A stretch of 64,000 nt of DNA from CAVXXB01 sp963765585 (GTDB lineage Bacteria; Calditrichota; Calditrichia; JAJRVZ01): contig CAVXXB010000008.1 in assembly GCA_963765585.1 (NCBI GenBank), forward strand, positions 310,001 to 374,000. The letters run 5' to 3'. The notes beneath the pieces are model-generated. The model saw only the letters and a list, made by a program, of their open reading frames with translations, made no database searches and was not told where the DNA came from. Below, piece after piece: positions 40,742 to 49,763 of this stretch. The position numbers and the translations under genes are program-made. Position 1 is the stretch's first letter, and each line of letters opens with the position of its first letter.

Positions 40742-41971
40742 ATGACAGAATTAAACAAAACAGTCATCGACAAACTACTCGAAAAGATTCTTGCCAGTGG
40801 TGAATTCAATACGTCCCACATATATGGCAGGTATCTTAAATATCTCATTGATTCATCTCTTGAAAATAAAAGTCTCAAAGAAACCACAATTGCGATCGAA
40901 TTTTTTGAGAAGGATTCTGAGTTCAATCCTGCAGAAGATACCATTGTCCGCTCGCATACCTATAACCTGCGTAAAAAATTAGAAAAATATTATTTTACCG
41001 AAGGCAAATCTGATAAATATAGAATACGTATCCCCAAAGGACACTATCGTGTGGATATCATTCCCTATACTGAGAATAATCCATCCGCCAATTATTATTT
41101 AAAAAAAGCGTTAAAGAATTATCAATTCCTGTTAATCTTTATCCTTCTTGTGGCAATTATATTTCTGTCTATCAAAAATTTCTCGCTATCCGAACAACTG
41201 GAGAAACATAAATTAATTGATCCGGATGATTATATCTGGAAGGAGTATCTGCAGTCAGAATTACCAATTTTAATTACGCCAGGCGATCATTTTATGTATA
41301 ATATGTATATTGATGAATTTAAAAGAGAACTCAATATTCGTGACGTCAGGGTAAATTCAGAAGAGGATTTGGATTCACTTAAATCTAAATATAAGAACAT
41401 GACATTGCAGCAAACCGCAGAGCCATATTTTCCCTATCATAGTATATGGAGCCTGCCACCGATATACTCCACTCTTCTGTCAGAAAATCAATATCCAATT
41501 TTGAGAAAGTCCTCGAGTATCACAGCACAAATGTTGGGTGAATACAACATTATTTTTATCGGCAGCATCAAAACCCTGTATGCTCTCAAGTATACGATCG
41601 CCAATTCAAATTTCAGATATGAAATCGCGCCACATAAAGTGTATTATAAACTGCCACAGGAGACTGAGGAAAAGGAATATTCAACCAATCTGCATTCATC
41701 CGGGCCAAATGAAGATCTGATCCTTGCTTTAAAGATTCCCGGACCAAATGGAAACTTCATCTTTATAATTGCTTCATATCATTCCCTGGGAGCGCCTGAA
41801 ATTGCTAATTACCTGACCCATCCGGAAAACAGAACGGAACTTGATGACCGTTTGCGTAAGCAGGACGGTTCATACCCGACGTATTTTGAAGTACTATTCC
41901 GTGTGGTAGGTATTGACAAAACAGCATATAGCATGGAAATACTGGTGTGTAATGAGATAGTGGCAGAGTAA
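40742..41971 (+). CDS. Membrane-anchored winged-helix-like transcriptional regulator
   Basis: The only plus-strand gene in the window; 409 residues. Residues 1-106 resemble the winged-helix-like cytoplasmic domain found before TolB/adenylate-cyclase-type regulators: FNPAEDTIVRSHTYNLRKKL (61-80), then YRIRIPKGHYRVD (93-105) as the wing. A single membrane helix spans about 128-146 (YQFLLIFILLVAIIFL). The remaining 255 residues face the periplasm and match no family I recognise. The layout is that of a CadC/ToxR-like one-component sensor that binds DNA from the membrane. It is divergent from GH105, with a shared palindrome between them, so it likely senses a periplasmic pectin oligomer and controls GH105 and the TonB receptor. 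This role is inferred. Confidence 0.7.
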   Translation: MTELNKTVIDKLLEKILASGEFNTSHIYGRYLKYLIDSSLENKSLKETTIAIEFFEKDSEFNPAEDTIVRSHTYNLRKKLEKYYFTEGKSDKYRIRIPKGHYRVDIIPYTENNPSANYYLKKALKNYQFLLIFILLVAIIFLSIKNFSLSEQLEKHKLIDPDDYIWKEYLQSELPILITPGDHFMYNMYIDEFKRELNIRDVRVNSEEDLDSLKSKYKNMTLQQTAEPYFPYHSIWSLPPIYSTLLSENQYPILRKSSSITAQMLGEYNIIFIGSIKTLYALKYTIANSNFRYEIAPHKVYYKLPQETEEKEYSTNLHSSGPNEDLILALKIPGPNGNFIFIIASYHSLGAPEIANYLTHPENRTELDDRLRKQDGSYPTYFEVLFRVVGIDKTAYSMEILVCNEIVAE

Positions 41972-42123
41972 TTGAACTTATTTCTTTTCCGGATGCAGAG
42001 AATTTTTATTCTTCTATACTTTTTAAAATCCTGCTTATCCTGTTATCCTGTCAAAACAATAACTCTCATAATAGCATGTGATACAATTTACTGTTAGACA
42101 ATATTGCAGGTAGACAAATATTC

Positions 42124-42289
42124 TATTTCACCCTTAAAGGGGTTTATCAATGTTTTTGGGAACTCCATTTACTACAAATATTGAACCGCTACTCGGTTCT
42201 TTTTATATCCTTGATATCTTTGCCACGTCAGAGGTTATATACATAGTAATTATTTACACGCATAGTTATAACCACATAAGGGTGAAATA
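42124..42289. repeat. 166-bp element with 13-bp perfect terminal inverted repeats
   Basis: TATTTCACCCTTA (42124-42136) is mirrored exactly by TAAGGGTGAAATA (42277-42289). The interior is AT-rich and non-coding. It lies in a 374-bp gap with no gene; the rest has ATCCTGTTATCCTGTC at about 42035-42050, a dispersed word. It may be a miniature transposable-element remnant or a hairpin. Confidence 0.5.
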
Positions 42290-42345
42290 TAATTAATAAA
42301 TAGTATAAAGAAGATAATTTAGTATTTACCTATCGGCAAATTTCC

Positions 42346-43575
42346 CTATTTAATCATCAGCAGTTTATGTGAAATGATCATATTTTCAATCTGAATTATT
42401 GAAAAGTAAATTCCGGAACTAACCGGATTTCCAACCTGATTATATCCATTCCATATGACAGAATTAGTGCCTATATTTTGTACAGAATTTATCAGGGTCA
42501 CAATTTCTCTTCCAGAGATATCGTATATCTTAAGTATCACATTAGATTTCTTGGATAGATTATACCTTATTATGGTCTCCGCATTAAACGGATTGGGATA
42601 ATTTTCAATCTCGTCTATATGTACTTGGATTTCCGTTTCGTCAATGTCAAGTGTAGAAGCAAAAATTTCTTCCATTACTGAGCCACTTACTTTTGACATA
42701 TCAACATTTGCCATTTGGCCGATTGTAGTAGTCACATCAGGAATTCTGCGGTATGTATCCGAAATATAATTCTGTTTTATATTGGGACCAATGGCCAATA
42801 ATTGTATATGTCTACACCCCATACAACTATCACCATGGCCGGAAAACCCGCCATGTGCATCGTCATGACGACCGTGATCATTGGTTACAAACATAGTGGT
42901 TTTATTGGCATAAAATGAAATATCTTGCGCCCTTTCCCAGATATTACCAACCAGAGAATCTGCAATTTGTATTGCTCCTATATAATCCTGCCAGTTTCCA
43001 CTATGTCCGGCACCATCCACATCGGCAAGATAAATCAGTAAATACTGCGGTCGGAAATGTTTCATTACCTGCTCCGCTTCATATGCCACATCGTTATCTG
43101 TTTTTCCAATGCTGTGATAGGTCGGCCAGTAATCAGGACCATAATCCGGATCAAAACTGGGCAGCCAGAGACTGGGTAGAAATTTTATCACATAGAAAAA
43201 GTGGTTGGATGATAGATTCTTTTGTTTTAGTATATACTCGAAGATGGTCGGTTTAACAGCGTATTTGGTATAGGAGTCATTATATAATGTATCCCTGACA
43301 TCTGTCCATGTCCCACACCAAATTGCTGGAATGGCCCGTGATGTGTAAGTCAGTGAATCATTATAAAAATGACTCAGATATGTGCCCTGTTCGGCCAATT
43401 CCCACATCCGGGGTGTATAAGTGCGGGTAGAATCTCCCAGGGTTTCACTGTAGCGGGCACCGTCTATAATGACGATGATAATATTCTGTGCCTGGGAGCA
43501 AGAAATGATGAGCAAAAACCACGGGATGAATATGATTTTATTTATCTGTTGCATATGTTGATTGTTAAATTTCAT
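42346..43575 (-). CDS. Secreted alkaline-phosphatase-superfamily protein, T9SS-sorted
   Basis: About 409 residues (start ambiguous among GTG 43578, ATG 43575 and ATG 43554; none has a clear ribosome-binding site). The signal sequence ends IISCSQAQ. Metal-site motifs of the alkaline phosphatase/sulfatase superfamily are visible: IIIVIIDGARYSE (first Asp), a Thr/Ser-rich nucleophile region (LTYTSRAIPAIWCGTW), YLADVDGAGHSGNW (Asp, His) and VTNDHGRHDDAHGG (Asp-His). The C-terminus is a sorting domain (NYPNPFNAETIIRY). Phosphodiesterase, phosphatase or sulfatase activity cannot be separated by eye; no sulfatase C/S-x-P-x-R motif is seen. Its link to pectin use is unclear. Confidence 0.78.
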   Translation of the reverse strand: MKFNNQHMQQINKIIFIPWFLLIISCSQAQNIIIVIIDGARYSETLGDSTRTYTPRMWELAEQGTYLSHFYNDSLTYTSRAIPAIWCGTWTDVRDTLYNDSYTKYAVKPTIFEYILKQKNLSSNHFFYVIKFLPSLWLPSFDPDYGPDYWPTYHSIGKTDNDVAYEAEQVMKHFRPQYLLIYLADVDGAGHSGNWQDYIGAIQIADSLVGNIWERAQDISFYANKTTMFVTNDHGRHDDAHGGFSGHGDSCMGCRHIQLLAIGPNIKQNYISDTYRRIPDVTTTIGQMANVDMSKVSGSVMEEIFASTLDIDETEIQVHIDEIENYPNPFNAETIIRYNLSKKSNVILKIYDISGREIVTLINSVQNIGTNSVIWNGYNQVGNPVSSGIYFSIIQIENMIISHKLLMIK

Positions 43576-43594
43576 CACAGTGAATCATATTTTC

Positions 43595-43960
43595 TAACGC
43601 ATGATAAAAGGTCCTTACAGGATTACAATTTCAACTTACATCCTGAATCTTGTATCCTGCAGCCTGCATCCTGTATGTCATCTCGAAGAGATCCTCCCGC
43701 AGTTTACGGTGCCCAAAAGGCGGAAAGATTCCTGCGGAATGACAGGATTCATCAAGTATCCAGCAACCAGTATCTTGCATCCTGTATCATGTATGTCATC
43801 TCGAAGAGATCCTCCCGCGGTTTACGGTGCCCAAAAGGCGGAAAGATTCCTGCGGAATGACAGGATTCATCCAGTATCCAGCAGCCAGCATCCTGTATCT
43901 TGCATCCTGAATCTTGTACCGAGAGCCGAGTACCCAGCAAAAAACAACCCCCTGCCCCCT
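43595..43960. repeat. Non-coding gap with 118-bp tandem repeat and 7-bp words
   Basis: A unit starting GTCATCTCGAAGAGATCC occurs at 43677 and again at 43795, with near-identical sequence between (period 118 bp). Before, between and after are heptads such as CATCCTG and TATCCTG, and later ATCCAGC. TACCGAGAGCCGAGTACC follows at about 43917. No gene is supported. Confidence 0.7.
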
Positions 43961-43974
43961 TTATTAAGGGGGAA

Positions 43975-45390
43975 TTATTCCCATTCGGTATGAAAAAACT
44001 CGCCACGCGGTTTATCGACCCGCTCATAGGTATGGGCGCCAAAGAAATCTCGTTGGGCCTGGACCAATCGGGTTGGCAAAGTGTGTGCCCGATAACTATC
44101 ATAATAGGATAATGAACTGCTAAAACCGGGAACCGGCAGACCATTGGTTACACAAATGGCAATAATATCCCGCCACGCCATCTGACTTTTTTCTATTTCA
44201 TCCCGGAAATACGGATCGAGCAATAGATTGGTTAAATCTGCTTCCGAATGATAGGCATCCCTGATATTATTGAGAAATTTTGCCCTGATGATACAGCCGG
44301 ATCGCCATAATGATGCAATATTTGCATATTGCAGATCCCAGCCATAGACTTCGCTTGCGCGGCGCATCAACTGAAAGCCCTGGGCATATGAACATATTTT
44401 TGCTGCATAAAGCGCTTTTCGGATCTGTTCAATAAAATTATCGATATCCGCCGTATAAAAATGTGGTTTGGGTCCGGACAAAATTTGTGATGCCGCCAGC
44501 CTCTCTTCTTTAAAGGAACTAACAATTCGGGCGAAAACAGCCTTTGCTATGGTTAGAGTGGGCACACCCAGATCCAAAGCCGTCTGGCTGGTCCACTTGC
44601 CGGTACCTTTTTGTCCAACCGTATCCAGAATCATATGGATGAGCGGTTTTCCGGTTTCACTGTCCTTTTTACGCAGAATCTTTGCAGTAATTTCAATAAG
44701 ATAACTCTGCAATTCACCCTGATTCCATGTATCAAAAATATCTGCCATTTCGTCGGGAGGTAAGTTTAGTAATTGCTCCATTATGAAATAGGCCTCGGAT
44801 ATCAACTGCATATCCCCATATTCAATGCCGTTATGGATCATTTTTACAAAATGCCCGGCACCATTGCTTCCCACCCACTCGCAACAGGGATCACCATCCG
44901 GCGCTTTCGCCGCGATGTCCTGAAGCAAGTCTTTGACCAATGGCCAGCCATCTGGATTTCCACCCGGCATAACCGAAGGGCCGGTTAACGCGCCTGCTTC
45001 ACCACCGCTCACTCCGGTTCCGATAAAATAGATGCCGTATTGCCTCAGATCTTCCGTACGGTCGGTTGTATTGATAAAATATGAATTGCCACCATCGATG
45101 ATTACGTCACCTTCGTTTAGCAACGGTTTTAGATCAGAAATTACTGCATCCACCGCTTTTCCGGCAGGCACCATCAACATTATTTTGTGTGGTGATTCGA
45201 GATTACGAACTAATTCACTCAAAGCAGTAAATATCTTTAAATTTTTTCCGGCGAATTTTTCAGCGGCTTTCGTTCTTTGCGTATCATCAAGATCATATGC
45301 CGCAACCCGATACCCTCTGGATTCAAAATTCAATGCCAGATTCTGGCCCATTACGCCGAGACCGATCATAGCTATGTTGTATTTTTCCAA
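43975..45390 (-). CDS. gnd: 6-phosphogluconate dehydrogenase, copy 1
   Basis: Oxidative decarboxylation of 6-phosphogluconate to ribulose-5-phosphate. The start is TTG at 45390 with GGAG at a good spacing. The 471-residue protein has the NADP-binding GLGVMGQNLALN (11-22), the catalytic-Lys motif GHFVKMIHNGIEYGDMQL, GQKGTGKWT and the C-terminal YFR-type substrate segment FFGAHTYERVDKPRGEFFH. All hallmark residues are intact. A paralogue at 60143-61597 shares the same length class and tail. Why a uronate island carries two copies without glucose-6-phosphate dehydrogenase is unclear; a gluconate side branch is possible. Confidence 0.93.
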   Translation of the reverse strand: MEKYNIAMIGLGVMGQNLALNFESRGYRVAAYDLDDTQRTKAAEKFAGKNLKIFTALSELVRNLESPHKIMLMVPAGKAVDAVISDLKPLLNEGDVIIDGGNSYFINTTDRTEDLRQYGIYFIGTGVSGGEAGALTGPSVMPGGNPDGWPLVKDLLQDIAAKAPDGDPCCEWVGSNGAGHFVKMIHNGIEYGDMQLISEAYFIMEQLLNLPPDEMADIFDTWNQGELQSYLIEITAKILRKKDSETGKPLIHMILDTVGQKGTGKWTSQTALDLGVPTLTIAKAVFARIVSSFKEERLAASQILSGPKPHFYTADIDNFIEQIRKALYAAKICSYAQGFQLMRRASEVYGWDLQYANIASLWRSGCIIRAKFLNNIRDAYHSEADLTNLLLDPYFRDEIEKSQMAWRDIIAICVTNGLPVPGFSSSLSYYDSYRAHTLPTRLVQAQRDFFGAHTYERVDKPRGEFFHTEWE

Positions 45391-45420
45391 ATAGTTCTCC
45401 TTCAGGTCTTAAAAAATTTA

Positions 45421-45613
45421 TAGAACGCGGATAACGCGGATTACACGGATTTTCGCGGATAAAGCATTAAATAATATTAATAAAAACGAAAATCATATTT
45501 ATTTTAATAGGATTTTTTGACAAATAATTCAAAAAACATATAATTTAAATTGTTATAAAATTATATTATTTATCCATGTTAATCCGCGTTATCCGCGTTA
45601 TCCGTGTTCTATG
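45421..45613. repeat. Intergenic inverted repeat of 9-bp CGGATT words
   Basis: The left arm (45421-45463) iterates ACGCGGATA and ACACGGATT. The right arm (45571-45613) iterates ATCCGCGTT and ATCCGTGTT. The arms are complementary and separated by about 105 bp of AT-rich DNA, filling the gap between gnd and the kdgK-like gene. Confidence 0.75.
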
Positions 45614-45619
45614 TTTATT

Positions 45620-46702
45620 TTAACGTTGGACGCGGGCCGATCCACCCTTGGCGAACGCTTCCACTTCTGCTAACTTTGCCATAGTCGTATCACCGGGAAA
45701 CGTGGTCAGCAGTGCACCATGGGCCCAGCCGAGTTTCAATGCTTCCTGTGGATCTTTGCCACTGAGCAAGCCATAAATCAATCCGGTACCAAAACCGTCC
45801 CCACCGCCAATCCTGTCCAGAACCGTCAATTCTGCTTTTGGTGTTTCATAGGTTTTACCGTTATACCAAAGGACAGCGCCCCACTGGTGTTTGTTGGCAG
45901 ATTCTACTTCTCGCAGTGTTGTTGCAATCATTTTTATATTTGGGAATTCTTTTATTGTTTGTTCTATCATTCCAAAAAAGACCGATGTGTCAAATTTGGA
46001 TTTTGCTGAAACTTCCGGTCCTTTAATTCCTAATCCTAATTGTAAATCTTCTTCATTACCAATCAATACATCCACATTACTAACAATATCACGCAGAACG
46101 GTTTGTGCTCTTTCCAGTCCACCGATAGGTGCCCATAATTTACCGCGATAATTCAGATCAAAGGAATTTATTGTACCATGTTTTTTGGCAGCCTGCATAC
46201 CTTCAATTATCACCTGGGAAGTCGTATCCGATAAGGCTGCAAATATTCCACCCGAATGAAACCAACGCACGCCCTTGCTGAAAATGTCATCCCAGTCAAA
46301 ATCACCGGCTTTAAGCATAGCAGCGGCTTCATTTGATCGATTATAAAAAACTACTGGCGGACGTGCACCATAACCGCGATCACTGTAGACTGTAGCAAAA
46401 TTGGGTCCTCGCACGCCATCATGTTCAAAATGCTTATAATACGGTTTTACACCCATTTCTCTGACACGATTATTGATTAATTCACCAATGCCATAATCAA
46501 CCATGGCCGAAGCAATACCCGTTTTCAATCCAAAACAATCCGATAAATTCGCAGCCACATTATATTCACCACCGGACACATGAATATCGAATGTACGGGC
46601 GCGACGAAACGGGATTACTCCCGGATCCAGGCGATGCACCATTGCACCCACTGAGAGAAAATCCAACTCACAATTATCTTTTCTGATATTTAATTCTGAC
46701 AT
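45620..46702 (-). CDS. PfkB-family 2-keto-3-deoxygluconate kinase-like protein
   Basis: Second KdgK-like kinase, 360 residues, with AAGGAG before the ATG. It has the PfkB N-terminal segment VSGGEYNVAANLSDCFG and the catalytic motif DRIGGGDGFGTG (296-307; Asp about 302). Gly replaces the usual Ser or Ala after the Asp. NSFDLNYRGKLWAP is shared with KdgK at 5174-6202. The proteins clearly differ in length and N-terminus, so this one may act on KDG from pectin, or on another keto-deoxy acid. No second aldolase gene of the Eda type lies beside it; the HpcH/HpaI aldolase at the right end of the window is a possible partner for unphosphorylated substrates only. Confidence 0.82.
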   Translation of the reverse strand: MSELNIRKDNCELDFLSVGAMVHRLDPGVIPFRRARTFDIHVSGGEYNVAANLSDCFGLKTGIASAMVDYGIGELINNRVREMGVKPYYKHFEHDGVRGPNFATVYSDRGYGARPPVVFYNRSNEAAAMLKAGDFDWDDIFSKGVRWFHSGGIFAALSDTTSQVIIEGMQAAKKHGTINSFDLNYRGKLWAPIGGLERAQTVLRDIVSNVDVLIGNEEDLQLGLGIKGPEVSAKSKFDTSVFFGMIEQTIKEFPNIKMIATTLREVESANKHQWGAVLWYNGKTYETPKAELTVLDRIGGGDGFGTGLIYGLLSGKDPQEALKLGWAHGALLTTFPGDTTMAKLAEVEAFAKGGSARVQR

Positions 46703-46726
46703 TTATTGCTCCTTACGTTTTTTATT

Positions 46727-46922
46727 ACCCACCCCCTTCTATTCCCCCTCCCTCCTTGCAGGGAGGGGGAAAGAGGATAATTTATTGTTTTAATTTTTTA
46801 ACATTTTTTATACTAATTCACTTTTTTAAGCGCCTAAGTCCCTGAGTCCCTAAGATATTGAGAACATACCCTCTTTTATTCCCCCTCTCTGCCTGGAGAG
46901 AGGGGGATTTAGGGGGTGAGTC
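46727..46922. repeat. Intergenic C/G-rich hairpins and 8-bp words
   Basis: CCCCCTCCCTCCTTGC pairs with GCAGGGAGGGGG (about 46743-46770). CCCCCTCTCTGCC pairs with GAGAGAGGGGG (about 46880-46908). Between them TCCCTGAG and TCCCTAAG words iterate (46835-46858). The second hairpin sits just past the end of the LarA-like gene but lacks a T-run in its reading direction. Confidence 0.6.
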
Positions 46923-48195
46923 ATTTAAATCGATCTTTCTGCGCCCAAAGCCCCAGTGCCGGATTGGAAATATAAAAAATTTCCTCACCATCAGGCATCA
47001 CATTTATACCATCCCTGAGTTTATCCGGATTATATTTAGCTATCATGGTATCAAGATCGGCATATTGAAAGTTGACACTCTCAATCTCCTCTTTCGTCAA
47101 ATTCCCGGGACAATATGTTATAGAAAAGCGATTTTCAGATGATCCATGTATCAGATGGGCCGCTGCGCTCAAGTTGCCTTTCAGATCTTCATTTTGATTG
47201 GTTAATTCCAGTATTTCCGGGGTTGTCAAATAACCGTATTTACGGATGAGCTGATCAATCTGTTTATCCTCGCCAAATTCATGAAGTCCGGGTGCCAAAA
47301 CGATCAATTCACCACCATCAGCGATTGCCATTCGCGTACGGTATATACTTTTGTTTCCCAGCCAGGTACTTTTAAACTCGGATGGATCTAAATACACCAC
47401 CACCTTTTTCAAGGGTTCATTCAGTATTTCAAAATTAACCTGGAGTGACAGCTCCGCTGCTTTTTCGAAGCACTCCAGGTCATCACCAATAAACATTCCT
47501 TTTACTGCAAGCTTACCGGCATTATTCTTTGCAACCACCGTTTGAACATATACAATGGGCAGATCCTGAGCAAAGTTATCTGAAGCATAATTTAGCACGT
47601 CACGTACTGGATTGTTTGCCCGGCCCATAATGCGTTCCATGCCGTAAACGGCACCTAAAAAGTGGCTTTTATTAATGCCTTCCGGGCCACCGGTCCCCAC
47701 AAAAATATTTTTATTATAATTTGCCATCCCGATAACCTCGTGGGGAACCACCTGGCCAATAGACAGAATCAGATCATGACCGCCTTCAACAAGTATTCTA
47801 TTTACCTGAGCCGGCCAGCTATAATTGACCTTGTTTTCAGATACCTTATTGACAAAATCTGCCGGAACCTGACCAAGAGTGGCGACATCTGTGCGCCAAT
47901 TATGTATCCTGAACAGATCCTGAGGTACATTACCGAACATCTGATCAATCTGATCCTTTGTCATGGCAAAATGTGTTCCCAAAGCTGGCAAAACATCGGT
48001 CAAACGTTCATTATAATACTGCCAGGTTAATTGAGTCAGTTCACCGGCAAAAGAATGATAGCGGGTAAAATCAGGCGGAATGGCTAAAACTTTCTTTTTT
48101 GCCCCAAGTTTATCCAGCGCTTCAAAAAGTCCCTGCTTCAGATCATCTGAACTCAGCTCATCATCTTTGCTATATTTTTCAAAATACAAACTCAT
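46921..48195 (-). CDS. LarA-like nickel-pincer racemase/epimerase homologue
   Basis: This 424-residue protein belongs to the lactate racemase (LarA) superfamily, which uses a nickel-pincer nucleotide covalently bound to a lysine. The known ligand spacing His174-Lys184-His200 of LarA is exactly reproduced as His152 (VVPHEVIG), Lys162 (NYNKN) and His178 (NKSHFL). DFTRYHS (42-48) and ALGTHFAMT (71-79, His75) match other active-site motifs. The gene lies between a KDG-kinase-like gene and uxaE, so a sugar-acid C2 epimerase or racemase function is more likely than lactate. Cofactor-making genes (larB, larC, larE) are not in the window. Some family members are known to act on other 2-hydroxy acids. 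Confidence 0.85.
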   Translation of the reverse strand: MSLYFEKYSKDDELSSDDLKQGLFEALDKLGAKKKVLAIPPDFTRYHSFAGELTQLTWQYYNERLTDVLPALGTHFAMTKDQIDQMFGNVPQDLFRIHNWRTDVATLGQVPADFVNKVSENKVNYSWPAQVNRILVEGGHDLILSIGQVVPHEVIGMANYNKNIFVGTGGPEGINKSHFLGAVYGMERIMGRANNPVRDVLNYASDNFAQDLPIVYVQTVVAKNNAGKLAVKGMFIGDDLECFEKAAELSLQVNFEILNEPLKKVVVYLDPSEFKSTWLGNKSIYRTRMAIADGGELIVLAPGLHEFGEDKQIDQLIRKYGYLTTPEILELTNQNEDLKGNLSAAAHLIHGSSENRFSITYCPGNLTKEEIESVNFQYADLDTMIAKYNPDKLRDGINVMPDGEEIFYISNPALGLWAQKDRFK

Positions 48196-48259
48196 AAGAA
48201 TTTACCTTATCTATACACCAGAAAAAGTCATAAAGCCCTTATTTACCAGGACATCTAGT

Positions 48260-48440
48260 GTTATTAGTTATTAGTAATTTGGAAGTGGGAATTTGGGACT
48301 GGCAATTCGATACTCAGGATTCATTGCTCGCCACTGCTTTAAAATCTTTTAGTATTTCACACATATTACAAAGGCGAGTATCTAAAGTAATTGCCATTTA
48401 TGAGTTTATCATTCCAAATTCCTAATTCCTCACGCCAAGC
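48260..48440. repeat. Intergenic 7-bp iterated words
   Basis: The tract 48260-48313 steps through GTTATTA, GTAATTT and GGAATTT every 7 bp. CCAAATTCCTAATTCC at about 48414-48429 is a partial inverted partner. Nothing gene-like is seen in this 275-bp gap. Confidence 0.6.
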
Positions 48441-48470
48441 TGATTTACCGGCACAGTCTCAGACCGTTCC

Positions 48471-49722
48471 CTACAGAAACAACGGCTTGATATGCCGGTC
48501 AAAAATGTTTTCAGTTACGTTTTTGGCAATAATTTCTTCGTTTGCTTCCAATGCGTTCAGGTAGATGCTGGCCTTTTTGGATGCAATCTTATATCCCACA
48601 TGCAGAAGTTGTCTGAAGTTTGGATTATAATGTGCATTGGACTGGTCATGGCGCAGTGTTTCGGCATACATTTGCCCTGACCAGCCATCGACTTCATCTG
48701 CTGATGGCAGATCCTCTTTTTTGATATCAATTACAGTGGCATATGGCGCACATAGTTCATCATAATGTGCCACAGAATCTCGATAAATATCCTTAGCGAG
48801 TTGAAGTGCCTGACCACCTGCTTCAGCCAGGCCGATTAGTTCTTCAAGCCAGGTCGTACCGGCAGTCTTCAGGTGTAATCCTGCCTGATATTTATCTACG
48901 ATCTCTTTGATGATTGGATAGAGTGAAAACTTGTCACTCCCGGAGTGGACGCTTAACTTGAGGTTTTCGGGAAGCCCGAATTCTTCAATAGCGAGTTTTA
49001 TTACAGCAACATCCTGTTCAAATTCGGTCTTGAACTGAACGAGATCACCTACATAATCCACGCCTTTATTAAAACGGCCGCTGAACTTCGGTGCAATGGT
49101 CTGCAACGGAATTTGTTCATCAGATAATGCTGCGAGAATAAAAAACAGTTCAACCGGTGTTTGCGGCAGATCTGTTTCATCCATTGAAACCTCGATGACA
49201 ACCGAATTCACATCTTTTTTTGAAATAATGTGCCGGTAAATTTCCCCGGCCTGATTGGTTGCATACAAATATTTATCAGCAACATTCCTGATCAATTCTT
49301 CAGATATCTCAAAAGACTGATCTAAACCGGGCAACTTTAATTTGCCTATATATTTACTGTACTTCGCTATAAAATTATCCTTTGCGGATTGATCACCTTC
49401 CATACCGATATAATCCGCGACGTCCAGGGTAAAGAAATCACAGGTATCCATAAAGAAATCAACATTTTTTAGGTTGATATGATCGGCATCCAGAAAATAT
49501 GGTTCCTGCCAGCCACATGATTTAACTGCCAGATCGGCCTGTTCTCTTGTCACCTGCGATTCGCTTCCAATAGTAGTGTGCTCGCGGTATGATTTATTCC
49601 AGACCGGTGTAATTGTAACCCCGGATTCTTCTGCTTTCTGAATCGCTTTTCAGCTGCGCTTTGGCCTGATGGGCAAAACGATCACCTACGCCAAAGGAAA
49701 ACCTGTTTAATTTTGCGTTCAT
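48471..49722 (-). CDS. uxaE: Tagaturonate epimerase UxaE, one frameshift
   Basis: UxaE interconverts D-tagaturonate and D-fructuronate, joining galacturonate and glucuronate catabolism (known from Thermotoga). The start is the ATG at 49722 (MNAKLNRFSFGVGDRF). A surplus base in the T4 tract at 49647-49650 breaks the frame; after repair the protein is 416 residues. Recognisable segments are FFTLDVADYIG, VVIEVSMDETDLPQTPVELFF, APKFSGRFNKGVDYVGD, SVHSGSDKFSLYP and GLHLKTAGTTWLEE, which contain the conserved acidic and His residues. It is placed between the LarA-like gene and the TRAP transporter. The isomerase that would supply tagaturonate (UxaC) is not in the window. Confidence 0.85.
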
Positions 49723-49763
49723 GTTTTTTCCTAATTATGTTAATTATTCACCATGTCTAAATT

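Noticed and set aside
43631..43940. Possible CRISPR array
   Set aside because: Repeat words are 7 bp and degenerate with no unique spacers, and no cas gene is seen.
43369..43993. Plus-strand frames of 130-163 codons over the repeat gap
   Set aside because: Translations are repetitive and follow the 118-bp and heptad repeats; they overlap the ends of two solid genes.
7328..49722. Programmed ribosomal frameshifting at the gene breaks
   Set aside because: Breaks occur in unrelated genes without a common slippery motif or downstream structure, and all are surplus bases.
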